Source: Terebella lapidaria (Eukaryota; Annelida; Polychaeta; Terebellida; Terebellidae). From it: 64,000 nt of DNA. Of the stretch, positions 23,803 through 34,759 are shown one piece after another. The notes under the pieces were generated by a model, which did no database searches, was not told the origin of the DNA, and saw nothing but the letters and a program-made list of their open reading frames with translations. The DNA is taken from positions 8,978,181 to 9,042,180 of the forward strand of contig OX424570.1 in NCBI GenBank assembly GCA_949152475.1, in the 5' to 3' direction. Numbering within the stretch: position 1 is the stretch's first letter; every line of letters starts with the position of its first letter. The translations under genes and the position numbers were made by a program.

Positions 23803-24769
23803 TGACATCCAGCAAAGTATCATTCGAGACGTGTAGATAAGGCATGTCACCACCATACTCTAGGTAGCAGTAGGTCTGTTGATCGTACCAGTTTGTAGTA
23901 GTGTCCTCGATCACATAAAAGAGATCGCAAACCATACTGAGTTTTCTTCAGATCCACAGGAGCCTATTGAATGAGGATTCAACACACCACTTTCAACAGC
24001 GAATCTCCTTCTGCTGTGTGTGAGGTGTTAAATATTGTTTACTTAATATCGGACAAGGACAGCAGCTGCAGTGGAGTGCGCATCAAAAATAGCACCGCCA
24101 AATATGAGTCTCTATGGTAACGAAATAACCAAAATGTGTAGTTCTGTTTCCAGGTGTTTGTGAATGTTGTTCATCTTAAGATCTTGATAGTCTTAAAGCT
24201 ATAATCACTTTTAGAATTGACAAAATTTATTCATTCTGAGATAGCTTTATTTTGTCTATAGAATGAGAAATCGTACAAATTTGGGTCTGAAAATGTGTAT
24301 TACGTGCCTAAATTGAGTTTCCAAATCATGATTTGCATCATTTTTTCCCTAAAAGCGGCCCGCCTTTTGGGCGAGTTCTATACACAGTCTGATGACGTCA
24401 TTGGTATTTGTCTAGATACTATGGCAACCGGCAATGTAGGCAGGCCGATCATTCACTATCCACTGTTCCACATGCACGATTAACGGCAATTTTCTGAGTA
24501 TCTGTTGTCGAACTGTGCATATTTCCTATATATTCCCGACTATCTCGAGATGTACTTTCAAGTTCGCGTGACAAACAAGAATGCTAAATTTGGCTGATTT
24601 TAAAATTGATTCCAACTTTAATCAAACGAACCTTCATATTGCGGCCCATACTGACACACACTGTTGGTTCTCTTACGGGTTTCATCACAGTTGTCAGAAC
24701 GTGAGTGACGGATAATGAGGCCAATATGGAGGCAACTGACATGTGATGTTCCAACCCGAGGTTCTGGAA

Positions 24770-25080
24770 CTGTATGAATTATGAAAAACCATTTCAGATT
24801 GGCTTTAGTGGGTAAAGTGTCACATTGAAATCCTGGTAGACGCTGGCACGTTGCCGTGGCCTGTCGTTGTCTACAGGGTTGGATACGGTGTTGACGCCAT
24901 GGTGTGCTGTGGTCTAGCAGGTGCTGATGGGGTCTTCCGAGATGAAGATTTTAACTGGTAAACATGTTTAAAATTAGCCCAAAGGCTAAGACAGGTGACC
25001 GCACAAAATATATTCTATGCAAGTATAAATCTATTACCACCATAATAGTATAAATCTATTCAAAACTATATATTTCAGAG
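24770..25080. other. Upstream of gene C exon 1b, nothing recognised
   Basis: Expected to be intron before exon 1b. No 1a exon or signal-peptide exon like those of A, B, D and E is visible here or up to 29 kb. Confidence 0.4.
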
Positions 25081-25084
25081 CAAT

Positions 25085-25555
25085 TTTGCCCCTTGACCTT
25101 GAAAATAAGGTCACTGGTCAAATTCAACGTCATGAGAATATCCAGCAAACATGCGTGTCATTCCGCACATGTCCACAATTGATTGCTAAGCTGTAAATTA
25201 AAAAAAAACAAGTAAGATATTAGCAGTTTTGTTCCATGACCTTGAAAATAAGATCGGAGGTCAAATTAAGCCATTTTGTGCTCTGACCTTGAAAATGCGG
25301 TAAAAGGTCAAATTCAAGGTCAGGAGAATATTCAGCAAATATCATTTCCTATATGTCCACAATTGATTCCTAAGCTGTCAAGTCGATAATCAGCGAGATA
25401 TTAGCCATTTTGTCCTGTGACCTTGAAAATGAGATCAGAGGTCAAATTCAAGGTCAGGAGAATATTCAGCATATGTTAGATCCTATATGTCCACAATTGA
25501 TCATTATTCTCTAATCTCAACATTGAGTGAGATATTAGGCATAATGTGTCCCCAT
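25085..25555. repeat. ~130-bp tandem repeat with AGGTCA half-sites
   Basis: About four imperfect units, each with TGACCTTGAAAAT, AGGTCAAATTCAAGGTCA-like spacing and GTCCACAATTGAT. The unit carries both TGACCT and TCAAGGTCA, the half-site bound by nuclear receptors of the ERR/NR5 type. Binding is not shown. Confidence 0.75.
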
Positions 25556-26420
25556 TCTAAAGCATAGGAGAATTTAACATGGGAAAGTCCCATTTGGGCC
25601 GGGTTTGGGCAAAAATGGCAAATTTCGAGCTGTTCAAGGGCAACGAAACTTATACACATCACATGGGTATATATGGGGAGCGTTACGCATCAAAAAGAAA
25701 AAAAGTTACCTAACAGATTTTGAGAAAGCAAATTGAAATATTTTTAGGCATGTTCTTTCTGCAAAATTTCTGAAAGATTTGATTGTAAACTTTAACGATA
25801 GAAATGTAGACGGACAACGGACACAACGCCACAGCAATAAGTTATCGGACCAAAGTTCTGGTAACCTAAAAATTGCAATTGCCAGCACAGTAAGCCGGGG
25901 TATGCCAGGGGTCCGTTTCTACTGGGTCCTACCGTATCGGCACCATGTTCACACCAAGGATGCCGTGTTGACACTATTTTGGTCAATAGTTCCTACACAA
26001 TAGGCAGTTCACCATTCGGCTGTTCACTAGTGTTCTGGATACGCCTACACCTATGGCTTTCTGCCACTGTACTCTCAAGGCCCTGGCTGGCATGGTACGA
26101 CCACCAGTACACAGGCGTATCAACAAACGGTCCTGTCTTCTTGTTGTCTTTATGGGACATCCTGGGCGAGATCTAGGCATAGGCACACCTGTCTCGGCGT
26201 CCTTTAAAGGATCTTGCTGACTTCCCCCTGTGTGATATTGTTCGCCTCGCTATCTCGTTCTGTTTCAGCCCATTACTAGTACGTCGCAGGGCAACTGCTC
26301 GGGACAAACTGCCGCACTCAAATGACGCATCATTACTTCAGAAATCTGTGTTTGAAATTTCGTAGCTCCAAGTCAAGGAGATCATGGAATATGCACATAA
26401 ATTTGACCAGCCCACATAAT
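25556..26420. other. Intergenic repeat-like sequence
   Basis: About 25620-25740 is related to 63140-63240 (both have a GGGCAACGAAAC- or GGGAAACGAAAC-like start and AAAAAGTTA...CAGATTTTGA). A short piece near 25980-26010 matches 45535-45570 (AGTTCCTACACAATAGGCAG). No gene is recognised. Confidence 0.45.
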
Positions 26421-26424
26421 TACC

Positions 26425-27810
26425 CTCGCCCCGATAGGGGCAGAGGGTATTGCAATTGGGTCTGTCCGTTTGTATGTCTGTTTGTTTGTCTCCCTGTCTG
26501 TCTGTCTGTCTGTCTGTCCGCGCGCATATTTCAAAGGAGAATGGTCCGATCAACATGAAACTTATAGGGATGAAGCGGTATCGCAGTGACTCGGTCCTCC
26601 TCAAATCTGGTCAAAATCGGACAAAAACTGTTGCCATGGCAACGGAAAATGTAAAACTCAATAATTGACCATAACTCCGGTTCTATTCAAGATAAATTTT
26701 TCTAACTAATTCTGTATTTTTCTATGGCCAATTCCTGATCATCTGATATATGGCCCGTGGTCGTACGACCAAAACTCTCCATTATCGCCCGATGTCGAAA
26801 AAATTGGGGGTCACGGTTTCAATTTTTTTTGGCCAGCGACGTTTCAGTGCAAATGTCTGCGCTCATAACTCAAAGGCAAACGACCCGATCGATTTGAAAT
26901 TTATAGGGCAAGAGTGCTATGGTGCTGGCTCATTCCCTTCAGAATTTCCCCAAAATCGGATAAAAACGGTTGCCATGGCAACGGAAAAAAGAAAATCACA
27001 TAATTGGTTTTAACTCCGGTTCTACTCGATAATAATTTTTCCAACTATTTTTGTATTTTTCTTTGGCCATTTCCCGATCGTATGGTGTACGACCGATGGT
27101 CGTACGACGAAAATTCTCTATTATCGCCCGATGTCGAAAAATTGGGGGTCACGATTTCAGTTATTTTTGGCCAGCGACGTTTCAGTGCAAATGTCTGTGC
27201 TCATAACTCAAAGGCAAACGGTCCGATCGATTTGAAATTTATAGAACTAGAGTGCTATGATGGTGGCTCAGACCCTTCAAAATTTTGCCAAAATCGGATG
27301 AAAACGGTTGCCATGGCAACGGAAAAAAAGAAAATCACATAATTGGCTCTAACTCCGGTTCTATTTGATATTAATTTTTCCAACTATTTTTGTATTTTTC
27401 TTTGGCCAATTCCCGATCGTTTGGTGTACGACCGATGGTCGTACGACGAAAACTCTCCATTATCGCCCGATGTCGAAAAATTGGGGGTCACGATTTCGGT
27501 TATTTTTGGCCAGCGACGTTTCAGTGCAAATGTCTGCGCTCATAACTCAAAGGCAAACGGTTCGATAGATTTGAAATTTATAGGGCTAGAGTGCTATGGT
27601 AATGGCTCAGTCCCGTTCAAATTTTGCCAAAATCGGGTGAAAACGGTTGCCATGGCAACTGAAAAAATTAAATCACATAATTGACTATAACTCCGGTTCT
27701 AATCAATATTAAATGTTCAACCTATTTTTGTATTTTTCTTTGGCCAATTCCCAATAGTATGGCGTACAACCGATGGCCTTAAGACCAAAACTCTCAATTA
27801 TCGCCTAATT
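26425..27810. repeat. ~340-bp tandem repeat, four units
   Basis: Units share TAACTCCGGTTCTA, TTTGGCCAATTCC, TTATCGCCCGATGTCG, CAGCGACGTTTCAGTG and the palindrome GTTGCCATGGCAAC (at 26630, 26969, 27307 and 27646). The first unit is diverged and has a CTGT microsatellite at about 26490-26520. Unit length is close to a multiple of three, so a frame stays open within each unit, but every unit ends in a stop and has no convincing start. Confidence 0.8.
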
Positions 27811-29134
27811 TTAGTGACTAAATCTGAAGGGCGAGGGTCTGCAATCTCTGATTGTCTCGTTTATAGTAGAACAAAAATCACCCCATATCACATTGGTCAG
27901 TTATTTCGTCACTCCATCTGCACTCCAGTAGTGTCAATTGGCATCGCCTGATTATTACCATTCTCAACGCAAGCCTTTGGTCCTATCGCCCTATCGTTAA
28001 TGGGACGATTGTTATTAATATGAAAATCAATGTCATATCGAATCAGTAAATTATGTGTCACACCATGTGCTGGAAAACAGGCGAATTGCTACTTTTTAAG
28101 ACCAAACAATGCAAGTAGGGTCGCGTTATTCTATTTTCCAACGACACGAAACTATCTAGTCATAACTGCCATACATCTTCCGTGCTCAGTTCACCAGTCT
28201 TATTGACAAAACATGGTCAACCGTTAACAAATATTGTAAATATCGTTCATTACAATATTCATTTAATTATGTGTAAAACGAGGATGAGAAACAATGGGCG
28301 ATAAAAGGTTGAGACCAGAAAATCCCGGTCCAGGCTTATTTCGAGAATACAGCGATTTTAACTGCGTGCCCTATAATGTGTCATGAAGCACGCGCAGTTT
28401 CAGAAACATGTAATCTACAGTAAAGAAAGCTATTTGTGTTGGCCAGCGGAAATGTTCAGCAATAATAAATTTTGGGTGCTTTTTGTTAGATCAAGCAAGA
28501 CGCATACACGGTTCGCTGTTGAGAAATCAACAGTACTCAATAACCAAGTCACTTTGCTACCATCTCTTCCCAACATTGTGCGTTGTTCAATGAAGCGATA
28601 GTCAAGTCATTTCAACGCACAACCAGATTTAAAATTACATCCGGCATTCACTTACATTACGTTCTCTATTCGCGTCACACATGCTGGTGGTGATAGACCG
28701 AGGAAGGTACAGTGGCGAATAGTTAGCTATTCACCACTCGTGAAGTCAATTCGTGACTGATCGCCCGAAATAATGAGTCATGACTGCAAATGTACTTTCT
28801 TCTCAGTGATTGGAATTTTATGTTTTGGAAAGACGCCCTGGGTGTTCTATCATGCTTGGACATGTAATGTGATAAACATTTATCATTATGACGAAAACAG
28901 TATCAAAATACCACCAGCAACGAGTACTTAAAACTAGATCATGCTTTATGATTATATATTCAGACTGCTCCACAGTATATATGGACTGCTCCACAACTGG
29001 ACATTGAAATGTCCTACTACATAACAAGATGCACTTGATTTATATTTATGCGTAAAGTCATAACACTTTCAAGAACATAAACTCCTGAGATCCAAAATTT
29101 GTAACCATCGGGAAATACCCTTCAATCTTCATAA
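27811..29134. other. Intergenic, homologous to the D-E and E-F spacers
   Basis: From about 28290, blocks match 51.94-52.4 kb and 59.64-60.05 kb: AGGTTGAGA, CAGAAAATCCC, and GGCATTCA...TATTCGCGTCA. GGGAAATACCCTTCAA at 29110 matches 52560. The LTR element was inserted into this spacer of the array. Confidence 0.6.
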
Positions 29135-30508
29135 TGTAACGGGTTTGCACCCTTCTGTGACGTCTTGATAAACCGGTTTTCTTGGGAGGTGGGTGAGTTG
29201 TTAATTAACCGGAGCTGAAACGGTAAAACTCCGGGAAACTGCTACTGCTGTACGGTTGAACTCCGGCTAGAAGTCTCTGAAGGTTGGTAGCGTGGTCTGG
29301 AATGGACCTCTTAACCGTTGCTAATCTGCAACTGCACCTGTAAGGTAAGGATCCGGAGGCGTTTCCGTCTCCGGGTACTGCAACTGCTCCATCGGGATAC
29401 CGCTTTACTGCAACAGCTCCGTCGTTTTCCGCCTTACTGCAACTGCGACTGCACCTGGAATAAAGAATCCGGGAACGTTGCCGTTTCCGAATACTGCAAC
29501 CGCTCTGCCAGGCTCCGCCGCACTGCAAACTGCTCCGGTTGGCTCCGCCTCACCGCAACCTGCGACTGCACCTGAAATGGAGAATCCCGGAAGTGTTCTC
29601 ACTCCCGGTTACCGCAACCGCTCCGTCAGGTACTGCCACTGCAACTCCGTCGTCCGGTACCGCCTCTGCAACTGCTTCGTCGTTCCCGTCTCTGCAACTG
29701 CTCCGTCCGATACCGCCTCCGTAGTTGCTCCGTTGAATTCCACCTCCGTCTCCGTCTCCTTCCTTGGTGATCTGGGTTCTTGGATCACCCTAAGACGTCG
29801 TTACAACTTGGTCTTAACCGACTGTGGTCTTATCTCCCTTGACTCCGTATTACTGTCTTTTCCGGTGAACTAACTTTATTATAACTTCCAGTTCCCTAAC
29901 GAACACGGAAAAACAACTCGGTTGAAGTTTTCATGTTTATTTTCCAAGTGCACAGTCGGAAGACTTAACTGCTATCATCTGGATGACTCTATCCGGAACA
30001 AGGGAGTACTCTGCTATGGGAGAAGGGGTCTGCACAGGTCGACGTCAGGACACCAACTCCGCCGTCCGCTGTGAAGCGGGGGCTTTTATAGACCTGAGAC
30101 CCATGTCACGTGACCAACCTATTGTGACGTCATAGTCCGCCAAAACACTGATATTTTCCGGATTTCTAAAAACACTCTAGAACCAATCAGTGGCTGACAC
30201 GTCACCTTTTAAACCGAAAACGAGGCTGATCACATGACCTTCCGGAAATAACGTCATTACGTTTTTGTACTCCATTGTTCCGGCTCTGTGTCCGGTTCCG
30301 TCTCCGGTTCCGGCTCCGTCTCCGGCTTTACCGACATCATAAATTATTAAGTTCCGAGACGGAAAACCTTTAAAACATTAACAATACGGAACCGTATGAA
30401 CCTTTAAACACATATACATTTTAACAAACGGTTATTTAACCATAATATCACAAAACACTAACAGAATTACCTAGGGGAAACCTTTGGGTACGCCCCAAAA
30501 CCGTTACA
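29135..30508 (-). repeat. 3' LTR (1374 bp)
   Basis: Matches 38085-39440 nearly throughout, apart from a few short indels and substitutions. On the minus strand it has TGACGTCA (30125-30132), TCACGTGA (30106-30113) and TATAAAAG (30083-30090) in that order, then AATAAA at 29875-29880. This looks like a promoter followed by a poly(A) signal. Confidence 0.9.
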
Positions 30509-30521
30509 CTCCCCCTTCTTT
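30509..30521 (-). other. Polypurine tract
   Basis: AAAGAAGGGGGAG on the minus strand, directly before the 3' LTR; the usual primer for plus-strand synthesis. Confidence 0.75.
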
Positions 30522-30770
30522 AGACTCTGTTCGTCTCGAACAGATCAATATCACATATCACAAATATACAAATTATTAACCGTTAAACTGTCCGTAAAAT
30601 CAAACACAACTTGTTTCCGTGATCCGGGTACTGGTATCTCTTAACTAGTTTACCGTCACTGTACCCGGAAATCTTGCTTGTTCCGTTTCCCACTTTTTAA
30701 CTCTTAATTATACTAGAATCCGGGAAACGGTTCTTCTTTCTTCTCCTTGCGCCGACTTGACTTGCGACGA
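30522..30770. other. 3' untranslated part of the Gypsy element
   Basis: Internal element sequence between the zinc-finger ORF 2 stop and the polypurine tract. No coding signal is seen. Confidence 0.5.
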
Positions 30771-32619
30771 CTACTGCCCACCAGTATCACGGCGCGAACT
30801 GCTCCCCGACGGCGGACGAGGTGGAATGGTATTTGGTACCAACGGTCGTCCGAAGCTTGTTCCTCTGGCATCAACCGGGAGAAGATCGGGATCATGGAGA
30901 CTCCACTGGGGCGGGACGTAGAACCCATTCCTGAGGCGTTCGTCCCGGATGGACCAATCTGGAATCCGGACGATCTGACGGGTCGGGACGAGACCAAACG
31001 GTGACTCTCTCTGCTCCATGATCTCCACGTAGACGCCGGAGTCTCTCATCTCGGCTGGCCCCCACTGCTCCGGTCCCCAACGTACTGCATAGTATCTGGC
31101 GTGCTCTGGGACTGCAGGCGCAAAGACGGAAGCGCTCCGTCCCCCAATATCCGTCCCCCGGGAAACAATGGGACGGACACGGTTGAGTTGAAGGACCGCC
31201 AAACGGGTAGAATGTGTAGGGTGGACTCTGGGTTGGTGCACGGACTTGGCTTCTTCCGGACCGCTCACTGGAAGACTGTCGAGGCCTGGTTTCCACCGGA
31301 GACAGGATTCCGGGTGTAGCTCTGACTTGATCTACCAGGATACTCCTCCGCGCTCTCTGCACGTCCGCATGACTTCGGTCAGTCGCGGAAGACTCCATTC
31401 CGTCATCCCTAGCCGCTGAACTGGTTCTGCTTCCGGCTACTGCTTGAATGGTTGCCGGCAAAGTTCTCTCCGTGGATCCTCGGGTCTCCGTCTCACTGCC
31501 AGCTCTGCTCCGGGCTCCGCCTTCCGCTTTGGTCTCCGATCTGCCTCCGGATCTGCCAATGGGTCTGCTGTCCGCTCGGCTATCTGCTCTGTTATCTGCT
31601 CTGCTATCGGCTCGGCTATCTGCTCTGCTATCGGCTCGGCCGCTGGATCTGCTTTCTGCTCCGCCTCCGGGCCGGACAATCACGCTGCTCACTGCTCTGC
31701 CACTGCTAGTCGTTCTCGGAGGTGGGCTCCGGAAAAGGTCTTCCTCATCGTCTCTGCTCTGCATTTCCGCAATGTCTGCTACTCCAACTTCTGCCGCTGC
31801 TCCGCTGGAACCTTCCTCCAACAGCCGGAATTTGTAGTCATACACCGCCTTGCCTTTTCCCTTGACGCTGCCTCCTGAAGACTTGGGTGGGGTGTGTCGT
31901 TTCTCCTCCCGGCCACGTTCTCCGCCTCGGTTCTTGGCGCGCTCCGGGCTCTCCTTCCTATATTCTCGGCGTTGATGGCGTCCGGATTTATCCGGCGAAC
32001 GGCTGCGACTCCGCTTCTTTCCGCGGTCTTGATCTGCTCCGGTACCTCGAGATGGGTCTGGGCTGTTTTTCCGGGAGGTGTTCCGGGAAGAACTCCGGGT
32101 CACTGGCGGCTTAACCGGCTTCGGATCCTCCGGGTCCTGCAACTCGTCTTCACTTGCCATGATTTTCAGCTCTGCTTCTTCTTCCGAACTGCTCCCCGCC
32201 TCCGTGGACGAAACGTCGGCTGCTAGTGTGGCCACCGACTGGGTACCGGAACGGTACCGGGTCCGGGACGAAACCGAACCTCCCGTCTCCGACTCCGTAT
32301 CCGACAACTGGTCAAGCCGTGTTACCGGCTTCTTGCTTTTCCGTGGGGTCGTCTTGGACCGGAGGCTTTTCTCCTCAAACTGCTCTCTGCCAACCCTTAG
32401 TCGAATCGGGTCCATTGCGTGTCGGGACTGCAGATGCTTCTGTGTTCCCTCTTTCCGTCTGCTCCAATGGTCACACTGCGGACAGGCGAAGACGGTGACT
32501 TCACTCGTGTGCTGCTCCGTGACATGCCGGAGCAACGTGTGCTTGCTCTTGAACTCTAGGTTGCAGTCTCCACACCGGTGAGGGCGGGGCTTGCGGGGTG
32601 TTGTCTTTACTTTCGGCAT
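30771..32619 (-). CDS. Element-borne C2H2 zinc-finger protein (ORF 2)
   Basis: Starts at 32619. Two N-terminal C2H2 fingers are visible: CGDC...HVTEQH at about residues 17-39 and CPQC...HLQSRH at about 46-68. A long Ser/Arg/Glu-rich disordered region follows, with a run of RADS repeats near residues 320-345. The main frame ends at 30892. Downstream of about 31180 the second frame (stop at 30771) looks more protein-like (VPEHARYYAVRW, RNGFYVPPQWSLHD), so the real C-terminus may be in that frame and a 1-base shift is likely near 31.2 kb. Role unknown: a nucleic-acid-binding accessory protein, perhaps for targeting or regulation. Accessory zinc-finger ORFs in this 3' position are unusual, since env is the usual gene there. 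Confidence 0.65.
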
Positions 32620-33238
32620 TCTGATTCTCTGCTTTGTGTCGATGTTGACTCAGCTACAGCAAACTGCCTTCTGCATCCGGTAACAGCTATCTGCCCCCTT
32701 TTATAGTCTCTGGAAGTCACGTGACTGGCTTATCTGCTTGGTGATTGGCTGCTCAGCAAACTGCAACTCCTCCTGGTGGTCTTCTTGGATAAATAATATT
32801 TTTTTTTTTTTTTTTTCCGTGTTGTTGTTGCTAACTGCCACCGCTTCTTCTTCTCCGTCTCCGCCAAACTGCCAACCGCCTCCGTCTACTGCTACTCCGC
32901 CATCCGCCTCCGTCCACTGCTACTCTGCCAACCGCCTCCGTCAACCGCTACTCCGCCATCCGCCTCCGTCAACCGCTACTCTGCCATCCGCCTCAGGGTT
33001 CCTCCTCATCCGCGGTGTGGTACTCGGAAGTCTCCGATTCCGTGTCCGGGGTGGGAGAAGGTGGTTTATACTCCCATACCCTGATCTCTGCCTCCCAGTC
33101 TTCCGCCGGCTGAACTTCCTCTTCCGGTTCCGTCGATATTACCAGTTCCGGTTCCCAATCTTCCGGAGGTGAGTCTTCCGCTGCCCTAAGACAGCCCTGC
33201 GGATCCGGAACCCAACCTGGTGGATCGATCGGTTCCGG
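32620..33238. repeat. Gypsy spacer with CT-rich minisatellite
   Basis: At 32867-32995 a ~36-bp motif around CCGCCTCCGTC...CTACTCTGCCA repeats about four times. A poly(T) run lies near 32800. No clear ORF. Confidence 0.6.
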
Positions 33239-33694
33239 CTATTCGATGGGAGCGGCTGCTCCGGCATCCCAGTCAGGTCCAAACGGAAGCTGGTCCGCAT
33301 AAGTTTCCGGAACTGGATTCTCCCTGGGAGACTGAGTGCAGAATCTCCGGAACCGCTTTCGCCGGGACTGCATTGCTGTTCCCCGCCAGGCCGAATCAAA
33401 GGTTCCCACATGGTTGAGGGTTGCCTCGTCCTGAGGAGGACGGTTCCCGGAAGGATACTTCCAGCCGTGCATCTCCCGGAGATGTCGCCTAAGGTCGTTC
33501 GCCCGGTTGCCGTAGAAGGCACACAAACAGCAATGATATCTCTGGGCTGGGCACACATGCCGTCTCCTGTCCGTCGCACTCTCGAACATCCGGTCACACC
33601 GCTTACACAGCCGGCTATAATCCAGTGGCTGAGGGCTTGCCCAATCTCTGCTCCGGCCGCGATCTTGTCTTTCAAGGAACGCCGAGTAGGCCAT
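33239..33694 (-). CDS. Element-borne zinc-finger protein (ORF 1)
   Basis: 151 codons. A C2HC-like finger (CKRCDRMF...RRRHVC, about residues 30-48) is followed by a C2H2 finger (CCLCAFYG...RRHLREMH, about 55-76). The C-terminus is basic and then acidic/Pro-rich. It lies between integrase and the larger zinc-finger ORF. Function unknown; two linked fingers suggest DNA or RNA binding. A longer overlapping frame (33139-33804) has no recognisable features and I regard it as a shadow. Confidence 0.6.
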   Translation of the reverse strand: MAYSAFLERQDRGRSRDWASPQPLDYSRLCKRCDRMFESATDRRRHVCPAQRYHCCLCAFYGNRANDLRRHLREMHGWKYPSGNRPPQDEATLNHVGTFDSAWRGTAMQSRRKRFRRFCTQSPRENPVPETYADQLPFGPDWDAGAAAPIE

Positions 33695-34759
33695 TCCGGA
33701 AAGCCGGGAAACTGAAGTTGTCGATCTACTGCACCGCTTTTACTGCACCGCTTCTGCACCGCTTCTGCACCGCTTCTCCGGACTGGTGGTCTTCCGGGAA
33801 ACACTTAGTCGTTTTTCACTGCAAAACCTGCCGCTGCCGGAAAATGCTAGACTTGATTCGATTCCGCCAAACTTTGTCTGCGATGTGCACAGCTCGAGGT
33901 CTGCTCTCCAACTGCTGTCAGAGCCCGATTTCAAGGCCCTTTTATACCCTTTCTGCTCACGTGACTTGAAAAGCTCCACGCTGATTGGCTGCCTCAGGAG
34001 TGACGTCACAATTATGCAAAAACTCAACCGTTAACCGAGAGGTGTCCGTCTCCGGCTCAACTGGCTTCTCCGGGTTTTTCCGGCTCTCTTTCAACTGCTT
34101 CTCCGAGCGAAGTATCTGCAATTTTGAAGTATCTCTGCCATCAGGAGGGTTGAATAGAGTCTCAGCCAGTTGAATCTGCCTGTCAGACGAACATCTAGAC
34201 TGCAAGTTGAGCGTTTCCGCTATTTGTACTGCTTCTTCAACTGCATATCTGCTCACTGGCTATTACTGCTTGTCGACACTGGAAACTGCATACATTCTTG
34301 TCCAGAAGGAGGGCCCTTCCTATCTGGAATGATGTTTCACCGCTTCTGTCGATCTGCAGCCGGTTTGCCGTCTCTAATAAGTGGAAACTCCGGTTGGTTG
34401 TCTACAGCCGGAAAACTTTTCCGTCTTAATTCTCTGAATACGGAAGACGTGTAGCTGCTTCTCTGGAGATACTAGACCACTAACCCAGGTTCTTCTGGAC
34501 CCCTGGCCGCTACCCTGGACTGGTTGACTATGCGCTCAACCCAGTCAGAACCTCTAGGATGTCTCTATCCGGTCTCTGCACCGTGTTCCGCTCTGCTTCC
34601 TTTCTCTGCCCTGTTTCCGGAACCAGCACTTGCTAACTGTTCCGACTTCTTGCGGTCGCTCTTCTGCCGGAACTCAACGTTTTACCAGGGTCTCAGCTAT
34701 CTCCTTCTCCTGCTCTACAGCTCACTCCGTCTTCTCATATTTCTTCGTCCTCTGCGGCT
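33695..34759. other. Gypsy region after integrase
   Basis: About 1.07 kb with short open frames (such as 33957-34256, minus strand) but no domain that I recognise. It probably contains untranslated or spliced leader sequence for the zinc-finger ORFs. Confidence 0.45.

Larger units (their letters stand above)
14757..24769 (-). pseudogene. Gene C: lectin-like receptor pseudogene (tail type II)
   Basis: Exons recognised, from 5' to 3': 1b 24632-24769; 2a split into 23803-23963 and 16100-16185; 2b about 15790-15964; stalk about 15606-15715; membrane 15201-15264 (SVIIVVGVVLVIAVILAR); tail 15048 down to 14757. The signal-peptide and 1a exons are not found in the ~4 kb to the right. Defects: a 7.6-kb transposon in 2a with TGA duplicated; single-base deletions in both halves of 2a and in 2b relative to B, D and E; Trp replaced by Arg in NNWIAE; the stalk acceptor is not obvious; and TAC has become TAA in the tail at 14808-14810, where gene D still has a tyrosine. 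The tail beyond that stop is still open to 14757. Confidence 0.8.

Noticed and set aside
26750-27684. Three consecutive plus-strand open frames that look like a repeated protein
   Set aside because: Each is one tandem unit ending in its own stop without a good start; the frame is open because the unit length is close to a multiple of three and the sequence is conserved as DNA.
31444-31878. Long plus-strand open frames over the zinc-finger ORF
   Set aside because: They are antisense shadows of the repetitive Ser/Arg/Asp-rich region read on the minus strand.
33139-33804. 221-codon frame overlapping zinc-finger ORF 1
   Set aside because: The shorter overlapping frame has two well-formed zinc fingers; this one has none.
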